Assembly: GCF_005886805.2 (NCBI RefSeq)
Contig: NZ_CP045429.1
Coordinates: forward strand, 1,272,501-1,336,500
Direction of reading: 5' to 3'
DNA length: 64,000 nt
Source: Pseudoalteromonas rubra
Lineage (GTDB): Bacteria > Pseudomonadota > Gammaproteobacteria > Enterobacterales > Alteromonadaceae
Shown piece after piece: positions 8,253-17,990 of the stretch (its first letter is position 1; the number at the start of each line of letters is the position of its first letter). The position numbers were made by a program, and so were the translations under genes. The notes beneath the pieces are model-generated. The model was not told the DNA's origin, searched no databases, and saw only the letters and a list, made by a program, of their open reading frames with translations.

Positions 8253-8685
8253 AAAATATCCTTTTGTTTATGATTGTTTAGATAAGCCAATAAAAATTGA
8301 ATTTCATCTGATATTTATAAAAATTCAACAGTTTTGAAACTGGAAATTATAAAGTACCTAGTTTAAGTCAGTCTTGTACCTTGATCAAGAGCATGAGTTG
8401 GCGTCATGCTTGTCCTAGTTTTTGGAGAGGTCTAGGAGGTTACAAAAAGTTACATTAGGGCCCCTTGTATTCACAATTAAATTTCAAAAAAGTCACAATA
8501 ACATCCTCCTTAAAAGATAAAACGTACCGATCCTGCTATTGGAGCGTAAAGTTTAGGATAGATACAGGATCGAGTCTTCCAGATGGATATGCTAAGCGCT
8601 ATATGGATACCCTTCAAAAACTTGGTATGCAGATGATACGTTGTCTATCTTTAGAACATGCTCAATGGACTGAGGATGCTAGATT
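8253..8685. other. Non-coding gap upstream of hydrolase and transposase
   Basis: The gap lies between divergent genes and must hold the promoter of the minus-strand hydrolase. An open frame covers part of it (from 8465) but is offset from the transposase frame and has no family features, so I treat it as non-coding. No palindromic element was seen here. Confidence 0.5.
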
Positions 8686-9662
8686 ATGCCAACGGCAAGA
8701 AAAAGGCAGGTTAGCCTATCAGATACTAAATATTACCACTGCATATCCCGGTGTGTTCGCCGGGCATTTCTATGCGGAAAAGACCGTCTCACGGGCAAGT
8801 CATATGAACATCGGAGAGATTGGGTTGAGGAAAAACTGCTGACCCTTGCTAAGGTGTTTTGCATCGATGTATGTGGCTACGCGGTTATGAGTAATCACAC
8901 GCATATTGTATTGTATTGTATGTTGATGATAAAAAAGCGCAAAGGATATCAGACAAAGCAATCGTTCTTCGCTGGCATAAACTGTTTAAAGGCAACTGGC
9001 TGACGCACAAATTCATAAATGGAGATCAGCTGAGTGCATCCGAGTACAGTATGCTGGCAGCTGATATTGCTGAATTCAGACTCCGGCTTGCGAGCATCAG
9101 CTGGTTTATGCGGGTGCTTAATGAAGACATTGCCCGCAGGGCTAACAAAGAAGATGGTTGTACAGGTCGATTTTGGGAAGGGCGATTCAAGTCGCAGGCT
9201 TTGCTGGATGAAGCGGCATTGGCAGCGTGCCTGGCTTACGTTGACCTGAACCCAGTCAGAGCCAAAATGGCAGAGACACCGGAAACGTCAGACTACACCA
9301 GCGTTAAACAGCGTATTGAGCACGCACAGCAAGGAAAGCAACCCAAAAGCCTATTGCGTTTTGCAGGTAATCCAAGAAAGTACATGCCCAAAGGGCTGCC
9401 GTTTGAGCTGACCTATTACATTCAACTGGTAGAGTTAACAGGTCGATGCATGCGTGCAGATAAGCGAGGTTATATCTGCGATAGTCAGCCACTGTTGGCG
9501 AGGTTACAAATAGAGCCGGATAACTGGCTCAAACTAACTACGCAGTTCACGAAGGTCTTTCATGGCGCGGTAGGGCGAGAGCAAGCGATGACAAATTACT
9601 GTGAGCATCTTCATAAAAGGCGTCGAGCCAATCTGACACAGTGTGAGCGGTTACTGGGTTAA
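8686..9662 (+). pseudogene. REP-associated tyrosine transposase (RAYT, IS200-like), frameshifted
   Basis: A Y1 transposase of the RAYT group. The first frame (8686 to about 8918) has KYYHCISRCVRRAFLCG and the HUH-type motif NHTHIVL. The second frame (to 9662) has WFMRVLNEDIARR, GRFWEGRFKSQALLDE and AYVDLNPVRAKMA with the presumed catalytic Tyr. The two halves join if five bases are removed from the triplicated attgt pentamer around 8904-8922, where 5-bp slippage has shifted the frame. RAYTs mobilise or maintain REP palindromes in bacterial chromosomes. As read, the gene is off, though loss of one pentamer would restore it. Restored length is about 323 aa, normal for the group. Confidence 0.88.
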
Positions 9663-9961
9663 TGCTTTTTTTCAGTATTAGTTTGAATTCTCTAAATTCA
9701 GGTTTGGTGCGCTTTTGTACAGCCGGGCTCTGGCTATTTTTCCGTGGGGCGAGTTTAAATTTATGACACTCATTGCTACTGGCTAATAAGTATGGAATTC
9801 AATCGTCTAGTATCGTCAATTTAGAACATACCATGGTATCAAGCTCGAATGGGCTGTAATATATGGCTATGATCCAAGCCATGGGCATCGCAGAGTGTTT
9901 TTTAATCAAAAAACTCATCAGGATAAGCTGGTTTGGGGCTATTGTTGATTCGGAGTATATC

Positions 9962-10327
9962 TTGAAACCTTTATTAAACTTAGTTCAACTTCATTGGCTT
10001 TCATTCACAGCCTTAATAGCTTTGCTAATTACAGGTTTGTCTTTATATCCAGTAGATAGCCTTCCTGCGGTTCCTGGTACAGACAAAACTCATCATTTTA
10101 TTGCTTATGGTGCTTTGGCATTTCCAGTTGCGTTAGCGAGACCTGAAAGGTGGTCGCTGTTTATAACAGGTTTTTTAGTTTATAGTGGAGTTATTGAGTT
10201 AGTTCAGCCTTATGTTAATCGCTATGGAGAATGGCTCGATTTAGGCGCTAATGGTTTAGGACTATTGGTGGGTGTTTTATTAGCTTCTTTTTCTAGGTCA
10301 ATTTTCTTAAAAGAAAAATTTTTATAG
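9962..10327 (+). CDS. VanZ-family membrane protein
   Basis: A 121-aa integral membrane protein with four hydrophobic segments. The TTG at 9962 is chosen because GGAG lies at 9952-9955 and the protein then begins as VanZ-like proteins do; an in-frame ATG at 9863 would add 33 residues without a Shine-Dalgarno. Motifs DKTHHFIAYGALAF, ELVQPYVNRYGEWLDLGANGLG are the VanZ signature (HxxxY and the acidic patch before the last helix). VanZ homologues are named after low-level teicoplanin resistance, but the role in Gram-negative bacteria is not known. No obvious operon partner. Confidence 0.85.
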   Translation: MKPLLNLVQLHWLSFTALIALLITGLSLYPVDSLPAVPGTDKTHHFIAYGALAFPVALARPERWSLFITGFLVYSGVIELVQPYVNRYGEWLDLGANGLGLLVGVLLASFSRSIFLKEKFL

Positions 10328-10432
10328 ATATCTAGCACCATTTTTTCATTTCCAAGTATAACACATAGGCTTTAGCGTAGGTGATGAGATGAACGTTTCT
10401 AAACTCGGCTGTTTTTTTAAGGTATTGGATGT

Positions 10433-10921
10433 ATGAAGACACTGCTTTTGTACATAAGTCTGCTCTCAGTAATTTTCATATTATTAATAAAGTCAATGTA
10501 TTATTGGCCAGAAAGTAAAATTAAGCATTTTACTTTTGTTTTTACTTATTCTGATCAATTTGTTGAAGCTATGCGTGCCACAGAGGACGCCGGGTATGTT
10601 TCTATCCAATGGCATGACAAATCCCAACAGCGTGATGAAAGCTCAATGGCCTGGGAAGCTGGCGAACCCAAATATAAAAAAGTGGTTAAGCCAGATTTGA
10701 GTAAAATTATTGGGCCATATAAAGAAACCGGTTTACAATCACTCTGGCTTCAATACTACCAGGGGGCCTGGTTAATTAGGAAAGCGTTTTCATACAAAGA
10801 TGAAAATGGAACAGGCGAAGGCATTTATGCTTTTGGTACAGTAAACCCCAAAGATGTGTGTTTGCCAAACACCCAATGTGTGGAGCACCTTTTTGGACAG
10901 TGGCATGTGATAAAGAATTAG
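10433..10921 (+). CDS. Membrane-anchored protein of unknown function
   Basis: A 162-aa protein with one N-terminal hydrophobic segment (residues 3-20) and a soluble, aromatic-rich external domain; two cysteines near the C-terminus (about 143 and 148) could form a disulfide. It stands in a run of single plus-strand genes of exported or membrane proteins between the transposase and the chemoreceptor. No family recognised. Confidence 0.65.
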   Translation: MKTLLLYISLLSVIFILLIKSMYYWPESKIKHFTFVFTYSDQFVEAMRATEDAGYVSIQWHDKSQQRDESSMAWEAGEPKYKKVVKPDLSKIIGPYKETGLQSLWLQYYQGAWLIRKAFSYKDENGTGEGIYAFGTVNPKDVCLPNTQCVEHLFGQWHVIKN

Positions 10922-11183
10922 CAAATCACAGGCTTCCAATCAAACACACCTTGTTTCAATATCAACTCAATGACAAACTCTGGCGGGTCAATTTTTTTAT
11001 ACTCGGATTGCACAAGTGGCAGAAAATTGAAGAGACACTTCGGCTAAAACAATATAGACTTCCGGCGCACAGATTTAAGTAGGGTATACCAACGTAACCA
11101 TTCCGAATTGCCTAAATATTAATCTGTTAATTTGTGCCTTATATTTAGGTGTTGGCTTTCTTTCAGAGTTTTGAGATAACTTA

Positions 11184-11690
11184 ATGATCCGCTGTATTTT
11201 TATTTTTTCTTTGATAATTTTCAGTTCAGCTTCTTCTGCTGGCAAAAGAGAATCTGCTGACTTAATGTTGAAAAGCTTGGCGGCCAAGGCCTGTGAAAAG
11301 TCAGGCACAGATTGTGAAATAATAAAAAGGCGCTGCCCTCAGATGGTTCCAATGCCAAATACCTGTATTGTTATGGAGTATTTTGACTTGGAAGTGGCAA
11401 AAGAGCGGTGCGGTGCTGATACATATATGACATGTTATCAAGACAATATTCGCTTTAAGGGAAAAGCCCTTCATGAGTTTACGCTTCCCAATCAAGGTAA
11501 ACCGATTCTAAAAAGAGCCTTCAAAGAGTGTGGTTCTGTTGGTTATTATGAGGTCAAATCAAGTCAGCTAAAGAATATCGAGTGGGCGATTATCGGTGTT
11601 ATGAATAGTGTGATGGAACAAGCAGAGCTTTACCCACCAACTTATCAAGATAGTAAAGTGTTTTTTGATTGCTTAAGTGTTGTCAAATAG
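11184..11690 (+). CDS. Secreted cysteine-rich protein of unknown function
   Basis: A 168-aa exported protein. Signal peptide residues 1-19 (core IFIFSLIIFSS, cleavage near ASSAG). The mature part has eight cysteines, most within residues 34-90, suggesting a disulfide-stabilised periplasmic or secreted fold. The C-terminal half has no recognised motif. It is directly followed by the first arm of a 451-bp duplication. Confidence 0.65.
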   Translation: MIRCIFIFSLIIFSSASSAGKRESADLMLKSLAAKACEKSGTDCEIIKRRCPQMVPMPNTCIVMEYFDLEVAKERCGADTYMTCYQDNIRFKGKALHEFTLPNQGKPILKRAFKECGSVGYYEVKSSQLKNIEWAIIGVMNSVMEQAELYPPTYQDSKVFFDCLSVVK

Positions 11691-11692
11691 CC

Positions 11693-12143
11693 TTATAAAA
11701 CACCAATTAATTAGTATTTAAAGGTTTCTAGTGGCTTAACCCTTGTTTCATAACATAAGTCTCTTGAAGTGTCGGGGTTCACTTATCACTTAAAAGCGTC
11801 AGAGCTAGCCTGGTTGCAAAGCAAAAAGTCATTGAGTGGTCGATATGATTTTTCATCCAGCCCATTGAGTTGGACAGATCCCAAATGCAGGCTCTGCTGG
11901 TTAACAATATGTGTCTGTACTTACGTTCTCTGTACATCGTGTGAGACTCATTGCACGGTAAAAGCGTTCAGCGAGTGCCACTTCTGCAATTTATGATTTA
12001 ATCAGAGCCTTTTCTTTCCCGAAATTTACAGTGCATAAGATAGTTGCAGTACATAAGAGATGCATAAGTAAGTGAAGAGATAAGTAAGTGAAGAGACACC
12101 CACCCCTATTTGCAAATGCGAACAGCTGGCAGTTTCACTTTAG
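11693..12143 (+). repeat. 451-bp direct repeat, copy 1
   Basis: Copied at 12178-12628 with a period of 485 bases and one base change seen in the last 60 bases (gagacaccca against gagacatcca). Each arm holds a 75-codon GTG-started frame (from 11769 and 12254) that is cysteine-rich in translation but has no ribosome site or family likeness, so I do not call it a gene. The arms end in text containing agacaccca, one half of the palindromic element, without the other half. Confidence 0.9.
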
Positions 12144-12177
12144 TAAGTATAAGTAAAGAGACACCCACCCCTAGTTG

Positions 12178-12628
12178 TTATAAAACACCAATTAATTAGT
12201 ATTTAAAGGTTTCTAGTGGCTTAACCCTTGTTTCATAACATAAGTCTCTTGAAGTGTCGGGGTTCACTTATCACTTAAAAGCGTCAGAGCTAGCCTGGTT
12301 GCAAAGCAAAAAGTCATTGAGTGGTCGATATGATTTTTCATCCAGCCCATTGAGTTGGACAGATCCCAAATGCAGGCTCTGCTGGTTAACAATATGTGTC
12401 TGTACTTACGTTCTCTGTACATCGTGTGAGACTCATTGCACGGTAAAAGCGTTCAGCGAGTGCCACTTCTGCAATTTATGATTTAATCAGAGCCTTTTCT
12501 TTCCCGAAATTTACAGTGCATAAGATAGTTGCAGTACATAAGAGATGCATAAGTAAGTGAAGAGATAAGTAAGTGAAGAGACATCCACCCCTATTTGCAA
12601 ATGCGAACAGCTGGCAGTTTCACTTTAG
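12178..12628 (+). repeat. 451-bp direct repeat, copy 2
   Basis: Second arm. The 34-base spacer between the arms carries a further agacaccca, so half-elements flank the unit on each side. From here to the chemoreceptor start at 12743 there is only upstream sequence. Confidence 0.9.
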
Positions 12629-12742
12629 AAATGTATGAAGCACTGTCCTCTCTAGACAAAGCTATTTTTGAATAGAGAAATAAAGAGTTTGAAAATTGTT
12701 CTATCCTTACTAACTGAGTATCAGTGTGTTGTGGGGTAGTCC

Positions 12743-14383
12743 ATGAAAAGCTCCTTAAAAGTTAAGCTGTTAACACCAATGTCTGCAATGTTAGCTATGT
12801 TTGCTATTGTCGTACTTGCAATGTTGTTTACTTTGCATACGCTTGAATCTCAATTTGTTGAGCTTAAAGATAAGAATATACATGCGGCCAACCAGGGGCG
12901 GTTGGCGCTATCGCTGTTTAAAACACAAGTGCAAGAATGGAAAAATGTACTGATCCGCTCTAAATCAGTCCAAGAGCGAAATAAATATTGGCAGCGTTTT
13001 TTAAACTCAGAAAATGAAGTGAAAAGGGTACTCGAGAACATTGGGCAGTCAAAACAGCACTCTATGGCGGTTAAAACACTTATCTCTAAAATATTAAAAG
13101 ACTATAGTGATGCGACAGGAAAATACAAAGCTGGCTATGATATTTTTCTGTCTTCTGATTTAAATATAGAAAAGGCTGATCAACACGTTAAAGGCATAGA
13201 CAGGGCCTTGAGCGAATCACTGGTAGAGCTTGTTCTGAAAATAGATGAAAGTGTGGATGATAATTTTGAAAGTTTAAAAGATTTTTCATCACGCACTAGT
13301 TTTACAGTAAGTTTGATCAGTATGTTGACCGCAATTATTGGGGTTGCGTTTGTTCTGCTATATATTCAAAAAATAATTGTCAGGCCGATTGGCGATCTCA
13401 ATGAAGTATTAAAAGCGATTGCGGAAGGGGATTACACAAAGAACATTTCGCATTCATCAAGTGATGAGATAGGAGAGTTGGTTCAGAGTGCGCGATATAT
13501 GCAAGAAAAGTTATCTGACAGTGTTGGGCTCATTAATTTAGTCAACCATGAAGTGAGTACTGCTTTTGCTAAGCTATCAGAAATTTCCGATGAAATTGGT
13601 CATAGCTCAGTATCGCAAAGCAAAATAGTCGATAGTTTAAACCAGGCTACTGCACGCTTATCCACCATCGCCGAGCAGAATAAAATGGACTCAAAACAAG
13701 CGTTCGATTCTTTTAAATCAACAAGCGAAGCGACAGCACAATGTGCAGCTTCTTTGGACTTAGCCGATAAAGATATGGGCGAGTTGGTTGGTGAAATGCA
13801 AGCAATTGCAGGTAATATTGAGCAGTTAGAAAGCCGGTCTTCTGAAATTGTTAATGTGTTACAGGTTATTCAAAATATTGCAGAGCAAACCAACTTATTG
13901 GCGCTCAATGCCGCAATAGAAGCCGCTAGGGCTGGTGAACAAGGGCGAGGGTTCGCGGTGGTTGCCGATGAGGTGAGAAGCCTTGCAACACGAACCCAAA
14001 ATTCAACACTTGAAATAAAAGACATTATCGACGGCACTTTGCTAAGTTCTAAACAAGCGGTGGCCTCGATACAATCAGGTCTATCTAAAACAACGCAAAC
14101 CGCGCAATCAGTTGCACAGGTGAGCAGTGTGTTGGGTCAAACCTCGACTTCGTTTGATAGCCTGATCACGGTGACCCATTCAGTAGATGATAATGCGGTG
14201 CACCAACAAGATATTTCGCAAAGTATTGTTGAAGACGTTGCGCAAATGCTGGTGATTTCTGAAACGCTAGAAAAAATGGCACAAAGCGATGAGGTCTCTG
14301 TCGCAGTGAACAAAGCTTCTGTCGATTTGCAGTCATTGGTTGAGCGGCTGTCAACCAATAAAGGTGACGTGAGTTTGTTTTAA
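12743..14383 (+). CDS. Methyl-accepting chemotaxis protein
   Basis: A 546-aa transmembrane chemoreceptor. TM1 is about residues 9-31, a helical periplasmic sensor of about 150 residues follows (4-helix-bundle style, with no Cache or PAS motif seen), and TM2 is about residues 185-208. A HAMP domain starts at IVRPIGDL. The cytoplasmic signalling hairpin has its tip at [18 protein letters not shown] and [15 protein letters not shown] (about residues 375-420), the CheA/CheW contact region. No C-terminal CheR-binding pentapeptide is visible. It is a single gene, away from any che cluster. The ligand cannot be told from sequence. Confidence 0.95.
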   Translation: MKSSLKVKLLTPMSAMLAMFAIVVLAMLFTLHTLESQFVELKDKNIHAANQGRLALSLFKTQVQEWKNVLIRSKSVQERNKYWQRFLNSENEVKRVLENIGQSKQHSMAVKTLISKILKDYSDATGKYKAGYDIFLSSDLNIEKADQHVKGIDRALSESLVELVLKIDESVDDNFESLKDFSSRTSFTVSLISMLTAIIGVAFVLLYIQKIIVRPIGDLNEVLKAIAEGDYTKNISHSSSDEIGELVQSARYMQEKLSDSVGLINLVNHEVSTAFAKLSEISDEIGHSSVSQSKIVDSLNQATARLSTIAEQNKMDSKQAFDSFKSTSEATAQCAASLDLADKDMGELVGEMQAIAGNIEQLESRSSEIVNVLQVIQNIAEQTNLLALNAAIEAARAGEQGRGFAVVADEVRSLATRTQNSTLEIKDIIDGTLLSSKQAVASIQSGLSKTTQTAQSVAQVSSVLGQTSTSFDSLITVTHSVDDNAVHQQDISQSIVEDVAQMLVISETLEKMAQSDEVSVAVNKASVDLQSLVERLSTNKGDVSLF

Positions 14384-14765
14384 TGATGGAACCAGTCGAG
14401 TCTCATAGGCCAGGTCTCCCAGCATGCCATTTAACAGCACATATTCGCGATATATCCGACGTATCCACTTCACTGTTATAAAATAACTTCTTCTGAGCCT
14501 GACATCTTTGCCTGGTTCTGTACTGCTAGTGCGAGGGAGCACTGGAAATCTGAATGTTTCAAAGTGCTTAGTATCAATATCGGGGCAGTTTTTTCTGAGC
14601 ACTTCGTGTAGGATTGTGAAATAACGCATAATGTGGCTATTTTTTCTTTTGACGAAAATGAATTCGCTCAGGCTATACCGTGATTTTTTATCAAATTGAT
14701 TTTCATTAAGTATCGGAGAACCTTAAGACCACGGCGTAATTTCAAAAACCGACAACTGTAGCTTT
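14384..14765. other. Gap with a possible gene remnant
   Basis: The 382 bases between the chemoreceptor and the Crp-like gene. On the minus strand a 92-codon frame (14351-14629) is open, with a basic middle part (RLRRSYFITVKWIRRIYREY) that looks coding-like, but it overlaps the chemoreceptor end, lacks a ribosome site and matches no family I know. It may be a remnant of a mobile gene. I do not call it. Confidence 0.35.
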
Positions 14766-15359
14766 ATGAAATATTTTAGAAAAATGATTGAGCAGTATAT
14801 TCCTGTCACTGATGACGAATGGGGGGATGCTTGCGGAATGTTTGATATCAAAAGTGTTAAAAAAGGAACGACGGTTCACCATGCAGGTGATGTGTTTAGT
14901 GAAATATGGTTTATAAAAAGCGGTTTAGCCAGATCATATTTGATTGATATGAATGGCAAGGAGCACACCTGGCAACTCTATTTTCGCGGGAAAAGTAAAC
15001 ATGGTTTGAATCACTTTATGGACGATAGTGTTAGCTTCTACGAAAAAACAGGCTCAATGCTTAACTTTGAAACCCTTGAAGATTCGGTCTTTTACGTAAC
15101 GTCTCTGAATAAGCTTGATAAGTTCATATCACAAGAGAAAAAGTGGGAGCTTTTAACCAGAATATGGATACATAACACCTATTATTCTGCCACATACAAA
15201 CGTGTTCTTTCTCTCATGTCAGAGACTGCTGCCCAAAGATACGCGCGCTTACTTGAAGAGTACCCTTTTATATTTAATCAAGTTAAGTCATATCATATCG
15301 CCTCTTACCTGGGGGTTGCTCCCCAGACTTTGAGCAAATTAAAAAATGAATCTAGGTGA
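14766..15359 (+). CDS. Crp/Fnr-family transcriptional regulator
   Basis: A 197-aa cytoplasmic regulator. Residues about 15-115 form a cyclic-nucleotide-binding-type beta-barrel (HAGDVFSEIWFIKSGLARSY), and the C-terminus has a short helix-turn-helix (SYHIASYLGVAPQTLSKLK). The barrel lacks the cAMP-binding Arg-Ser signature, so the effector is probably something else. The architecture is like the short Crp-like regulators common in Bacteroidetes and marine gammaproteobacteria. It precedes the 15528 membrane protein by 170 bases in the same direction and may control it. Confidence 0.85.
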   Translation: MKYFRKMIEQYIPVTDDEWGDACGMFDIKSVKKGTTVHHAGDVFSEIWFIKSGLARSYLIDMNGKEHTWQLYFRGKSKHGLNHFMDDSVSFYEKTGSMLNFETLEDSVFYVTSLNKLDKFISQEKKWELLTRIWIHNTYYSATYKRVLSLMSETAAQRYARLLEEYPFIFNQVKSYHIASYLGVAPQTLSKLKNESR

Positions 15360-15527
15360 ATGAATTCACGTATTTCGTTGTTTACCATGTGCTTTTTACT
15401 GGAGACTAACAATGAATACCTTTCAAAGATGTAAAAAACAACCTGAACAAAGTACTTCGCTTTACATTGCCAGGTGTGTATGCCGCACTGTTAATACTGC
15501 CGCTGAATATATGCAAGGAGTGAGGTG

Positions 15528-15956
15528 ATGGAGCTTACACAAACAGGTGCACAACTTATATTTATTGGAATTGCCTTTTTTCTCATTGGTTTAATACAAG
15601 GTGCATTGATACCTGCTGTAAAAAATTCCCGGATGGCGCTTTCTGGTCACTTGACGGCTGTTCAATGTGGTATGGCAGTGGCCCTTTTTGGTGTTATCTG
15701 GTCACTCGTGGAGCTGTCTTTATTTTTGGAATTGCTTGCAGCCTATGGCTCCGTATTTGGGTTCATGCTTATCTGGCTGGGAATAACCATTGCGTCAGTA
15801 ACCGGTGCAAGTCAAGTGCTTCCGATCGCGGGTGCTGGATTCACAGCTAATATTACAGCTGAACTCGTTGTTATGATGACGGTACGTATTGGATCACTCC
15901 TTTCACTAATCGGGTGTACGGTACTGGTTTTTGGACTACTGCCAATACTGGGGTAG
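15528..15956 (+). CDS. Hydroxylaminobenzene mutase-like membrane protein
   Basis: A 142-aa protein with four transmembrane helices. The layout (GALIPAVKNSRMALSGHLTAVQCGMAVALFGVIW, then a helix with YGSVFGFMLIWLGITIASVTGAS, then a last helix) resembles hydroxylaminobenzene mutase (HabA-like) proteins, in which a His near the end of helix 1 and a GTS/GAS motif before helix 4 are conserved. The reaction in nitroarene degradation is rearrangement to 2-aminophenol; whether this homologue does so is unknown. An AAGGAG-type Shine-Dalgarno precedes it. Just upstream (15411-15527) a short frame looks like the start of another membrane protein with a 2-base shift, possibly debris. Confidence 0.65.
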   Translation: MELTQTGAQLIFIGIAFFLIGLIQGALIPAVKNSRMALSGHLTAVQCGMAVALFGVIWSLVELSLFLELLAAYGSVFGFMLIWLGITIASVTGASQVLPIAGAGFTANITAELVVMMTVRIGSLLSLIGCTVLVFGLLPILG

Positions 15957-16617
15957 AGTTATTGCAGGACTTTTTCAAGACACCCATGCTAACATTGGGC
16001 GATATTCACATTAGTTTGTGATGGGGGTCAGGTCTGTAATATGCACCTGGCCTATGAGCAAATTAGTGTCTTCTCTCCATATTGAGATATGCATTGTTGA
16101 AAACTGACTTGCATTCATGACAGCAAAATAAATCAAAGACACCCAATCGAACAGATGATTCAAAGATCTCTTTCTTTGTGCAGACACCCAGTGTAATTAG
16201 GTCTTTGTAATGGGAGTGATTATGCGGGAGTAATGTGAATCGGATCTGCATATCAAGTGAATGTAAGTATGCCATTAGTTCAGATGGTTTCCCTGCTCAC
16301 TGTGTCCACTATTTTGTTCAAAAGCATACTATTTCTATGCATTTTCTGAGTATCAAAAATGTTGGATGCTTGCTGTCGATACAAGTAGTTAGTTAAGAGC
16401 TGCAGCGACTTAGCTTACTAGGATATTTAAATGTACCTGTCTAGTCATCTCGTGATACAGTCCCAGTTTATTAAACAAAAAATAACCGGATGCATCATTC
16501 TGAGTCGTGATTGTTGCCAAAAAAGAAGTTGCACTTGCAAACACACAGCCTTCGGGCTTCGGTAGCAGCGTTCAGCCTTATGTGTCGGTATATGTTGCTC
16601 AATTGGATTAAGGAAAT
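15957..16617. other. Non-coding stretch with half palindromic elements
   Basis: About 660 bases without a convincing gene. It holds several isolated agacaccca motifs (near 15977, 16139 and 16184) and a gtgtct near 16068, so it seems to be a graveyard of degraded palindrome-ended elements like those at 3797-6540. A 70-codon minus-strand frame at 16063-16275 is made largely of this repeat material and I reject it. Confidence 0.55.
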
Positions 16618-16977
16618 ATGAAAAAGAAACTACTCGTACTGTTTACTTGTATGCTGGCTAGTACAAGTGCATTTGGTAAATATATTACTCATTTAAACTC
16701 TAGTGGTGTAGAGATTACACGATTTTTTACTCATGAAAATGGGGCTGTCAGCTTGTATATATCGGGTGCTGTAGACAATCTGGATGAATGTACGTCAACA
16801 TTTAGAGTTTATATCCCTCACGATCTTCCTGGAAAAAATATAATGGTTTCTAGCGCATTAGCAGCATTTGCATCCGGTAAAAAAGTTGGTTTTCATGGTT
16901 CTGGTTGCCGTACCACTTCTTTTTGGGGGGGAACACAAGACGTGCCGATCGTAAATAATATGTGGATCATAAAGTGA
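16618..16977 (+). CDS. Small secreted protein with two cysteines
   Basis: A 119-aa exported protein. AAGGAAAT precedes the ATG; signal peptide residues 1-20 (core LLVLFTCMLASTSA, cleavage after AFG). The mature part has Cys near residues 59 and 98, likely a disulfide, with an Ala-rich helix between them and a Trp/Gly-rich end. I see likeness in layout to the 5987 protein. Function unknown; similar small periplasmic proteins are common in Vibrio and Pseudoalteromonas. Confidence 0.7.
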   Translation: MKKKLLVLFTCMLASTSAFGKYITHLNSSGVEITRFFTHENGAVSLYISGAVDNLDECTSTFRVYIPHDLPGKNIMVSSALAAFASGKKVGFHGSGCRTTSFWGGTQDVPIVNNMWIIK

Positions 16978-17182
16978 GGATATCGCAAGTCATACATGAT
17001 GAGCCATACAGACACCTGATAGTATGAGCCTTCAACGCTGGCGCAGTCAGAGCTTAGAACCTTCGGAGAAGCTCTGACTCCGCCACTCTTATCTGCTTGC
17101 GGTTGGTGTGTCGAATAGTGCTTGTTGCTGGTACGATGAGTTGTTACTCTCAAAGTCATTAATCATAATGAGAGGCAACATC

Positions 17183-17617
17183 ATGCAGGAATTTTTCGAG
17201 AAGTTTGCAATTAAGACCAAGATCAACGTTGTATGGGGTGAAATGGATGCGCTGGGACATGTCAACAACGTGTCGTACTTTCGTTATTTTGAAACCGCAC
17301 GGATCGATTTTTTAAAGCAAACAGGACTACTTTCTATCTTATCAGAACCCACCCATAGTCCTGTATTGCGCGATACTTATGCCCAATACAAACGACCAGT
17401 TACTTTTCCGGATACCCTCTATATTGGTTCGTATATTACCGACATTAAAGAAGATCGTTTCACCATGCGCTATGAAGCGTTTAGTGAGTCACAGCAGGCG
17501 ATATGCACAACGGGGTATGCGAATGTGGTGATGTTTAATATGAAAACAGGGCAAAAATCTCCAATACCAGAGAATATGTTGTCGATACTTAAGCAGTACG
17601 AGATGGAAGGTGAGTAA
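17183..17617 (+). CDS. Acyl-CoA thioesterase, hot-dog fold (4HBT/YbgC-like)
   Basis: A 144-aa single hot-dog domain. The ATG at 17183 is chosen because AGAGG lies seven bases upstream; a longer frame from 17108 has no ribosome site. The active-site region is WGEMDALGHVNNVSYFRYFE, with the aspartate after the Met as in 4-hydroxybenzoyl-CoA thioesterases. The enzyme hydrolyses an acyl-CoA thioester in the cytoplasm; the substrate cannot be told. Single gene. Confidence 0.9.
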   Translation: MQEFFEKFAIKTKINVVWGEMDALGHVNNVSYFRYFETARIDFLKQTGLLSILSEPTHSPVLRDTYAQYKRPVTFPDTLYIGSYITDIKEDRFTMRYEAFSESQQAICTTGYANVVMFNMKTGQKSPIPENMLSILKQYEMEGE

Positions 17618-17990
17618 CAGAACCGGGTTGTTGTTGGCTAAGCCTGTTTTTGTTCAATTCTGCTAACTGGATCCGGTTAACGTTTTCACTTGGGGCTTAT
17701 TTATGAGCCGCTCTTTTAGCTACGGGTTTGTTGGTGCTTTTGAAATGGTGAGCGGGCAGCGCCCGCTGTAATTGGCAGCTGCCTTGTCCAAATATTGTTA
17801 ATGATTCTGACTGTTCTCGTATTCCCTCGTCACCGCTTTTTGATGGCAAATGATGTATGATCAATTTACTATTCTTAGGATAAAAGTGTTGTCTGGTTCG
17901 TCTAATGGCAGAGTAATATAGCCCTTAAAGCGAAGCGTAATAATCAAAAAATTCCTGAAGGCGCATGCCGTTAACAATGTAGATAAGATT
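17618..17990. other. Non-coding gap
   Basis: Between the thioesterase and the 441-aa gene. It is AT-rich with no gene, element or clear terminator that I can see; it probably holds the promoter of the 17991 gene. Confidence 0.4.

Noticed and set aside
8465..8842. 125-codon plus-strand frame overlapping the transposase start
   Set aside because: Offset from the transposase frame, with no family likeness; the transposase frame explains the region.
11769..12481. Identical 75-codon frames in the 451-bp repeat arms
   Set aside because: GTG starts without a ribosome site and no family likeness; treated as repeat text, although the high Cys content was noted.
14351..14629. 92-codon minus-strand frame between chemoreceptor and Crp-like gene
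   Set aside because: Overlaps the chemoreceptor 3' end, lacks a ribosome site and matches no family; kept only as a possible remnant.
16063..16275. 70-codon minus-strand frame
   Set aside because: Composed largely of degraded palindromic-element text; no ribosome site.
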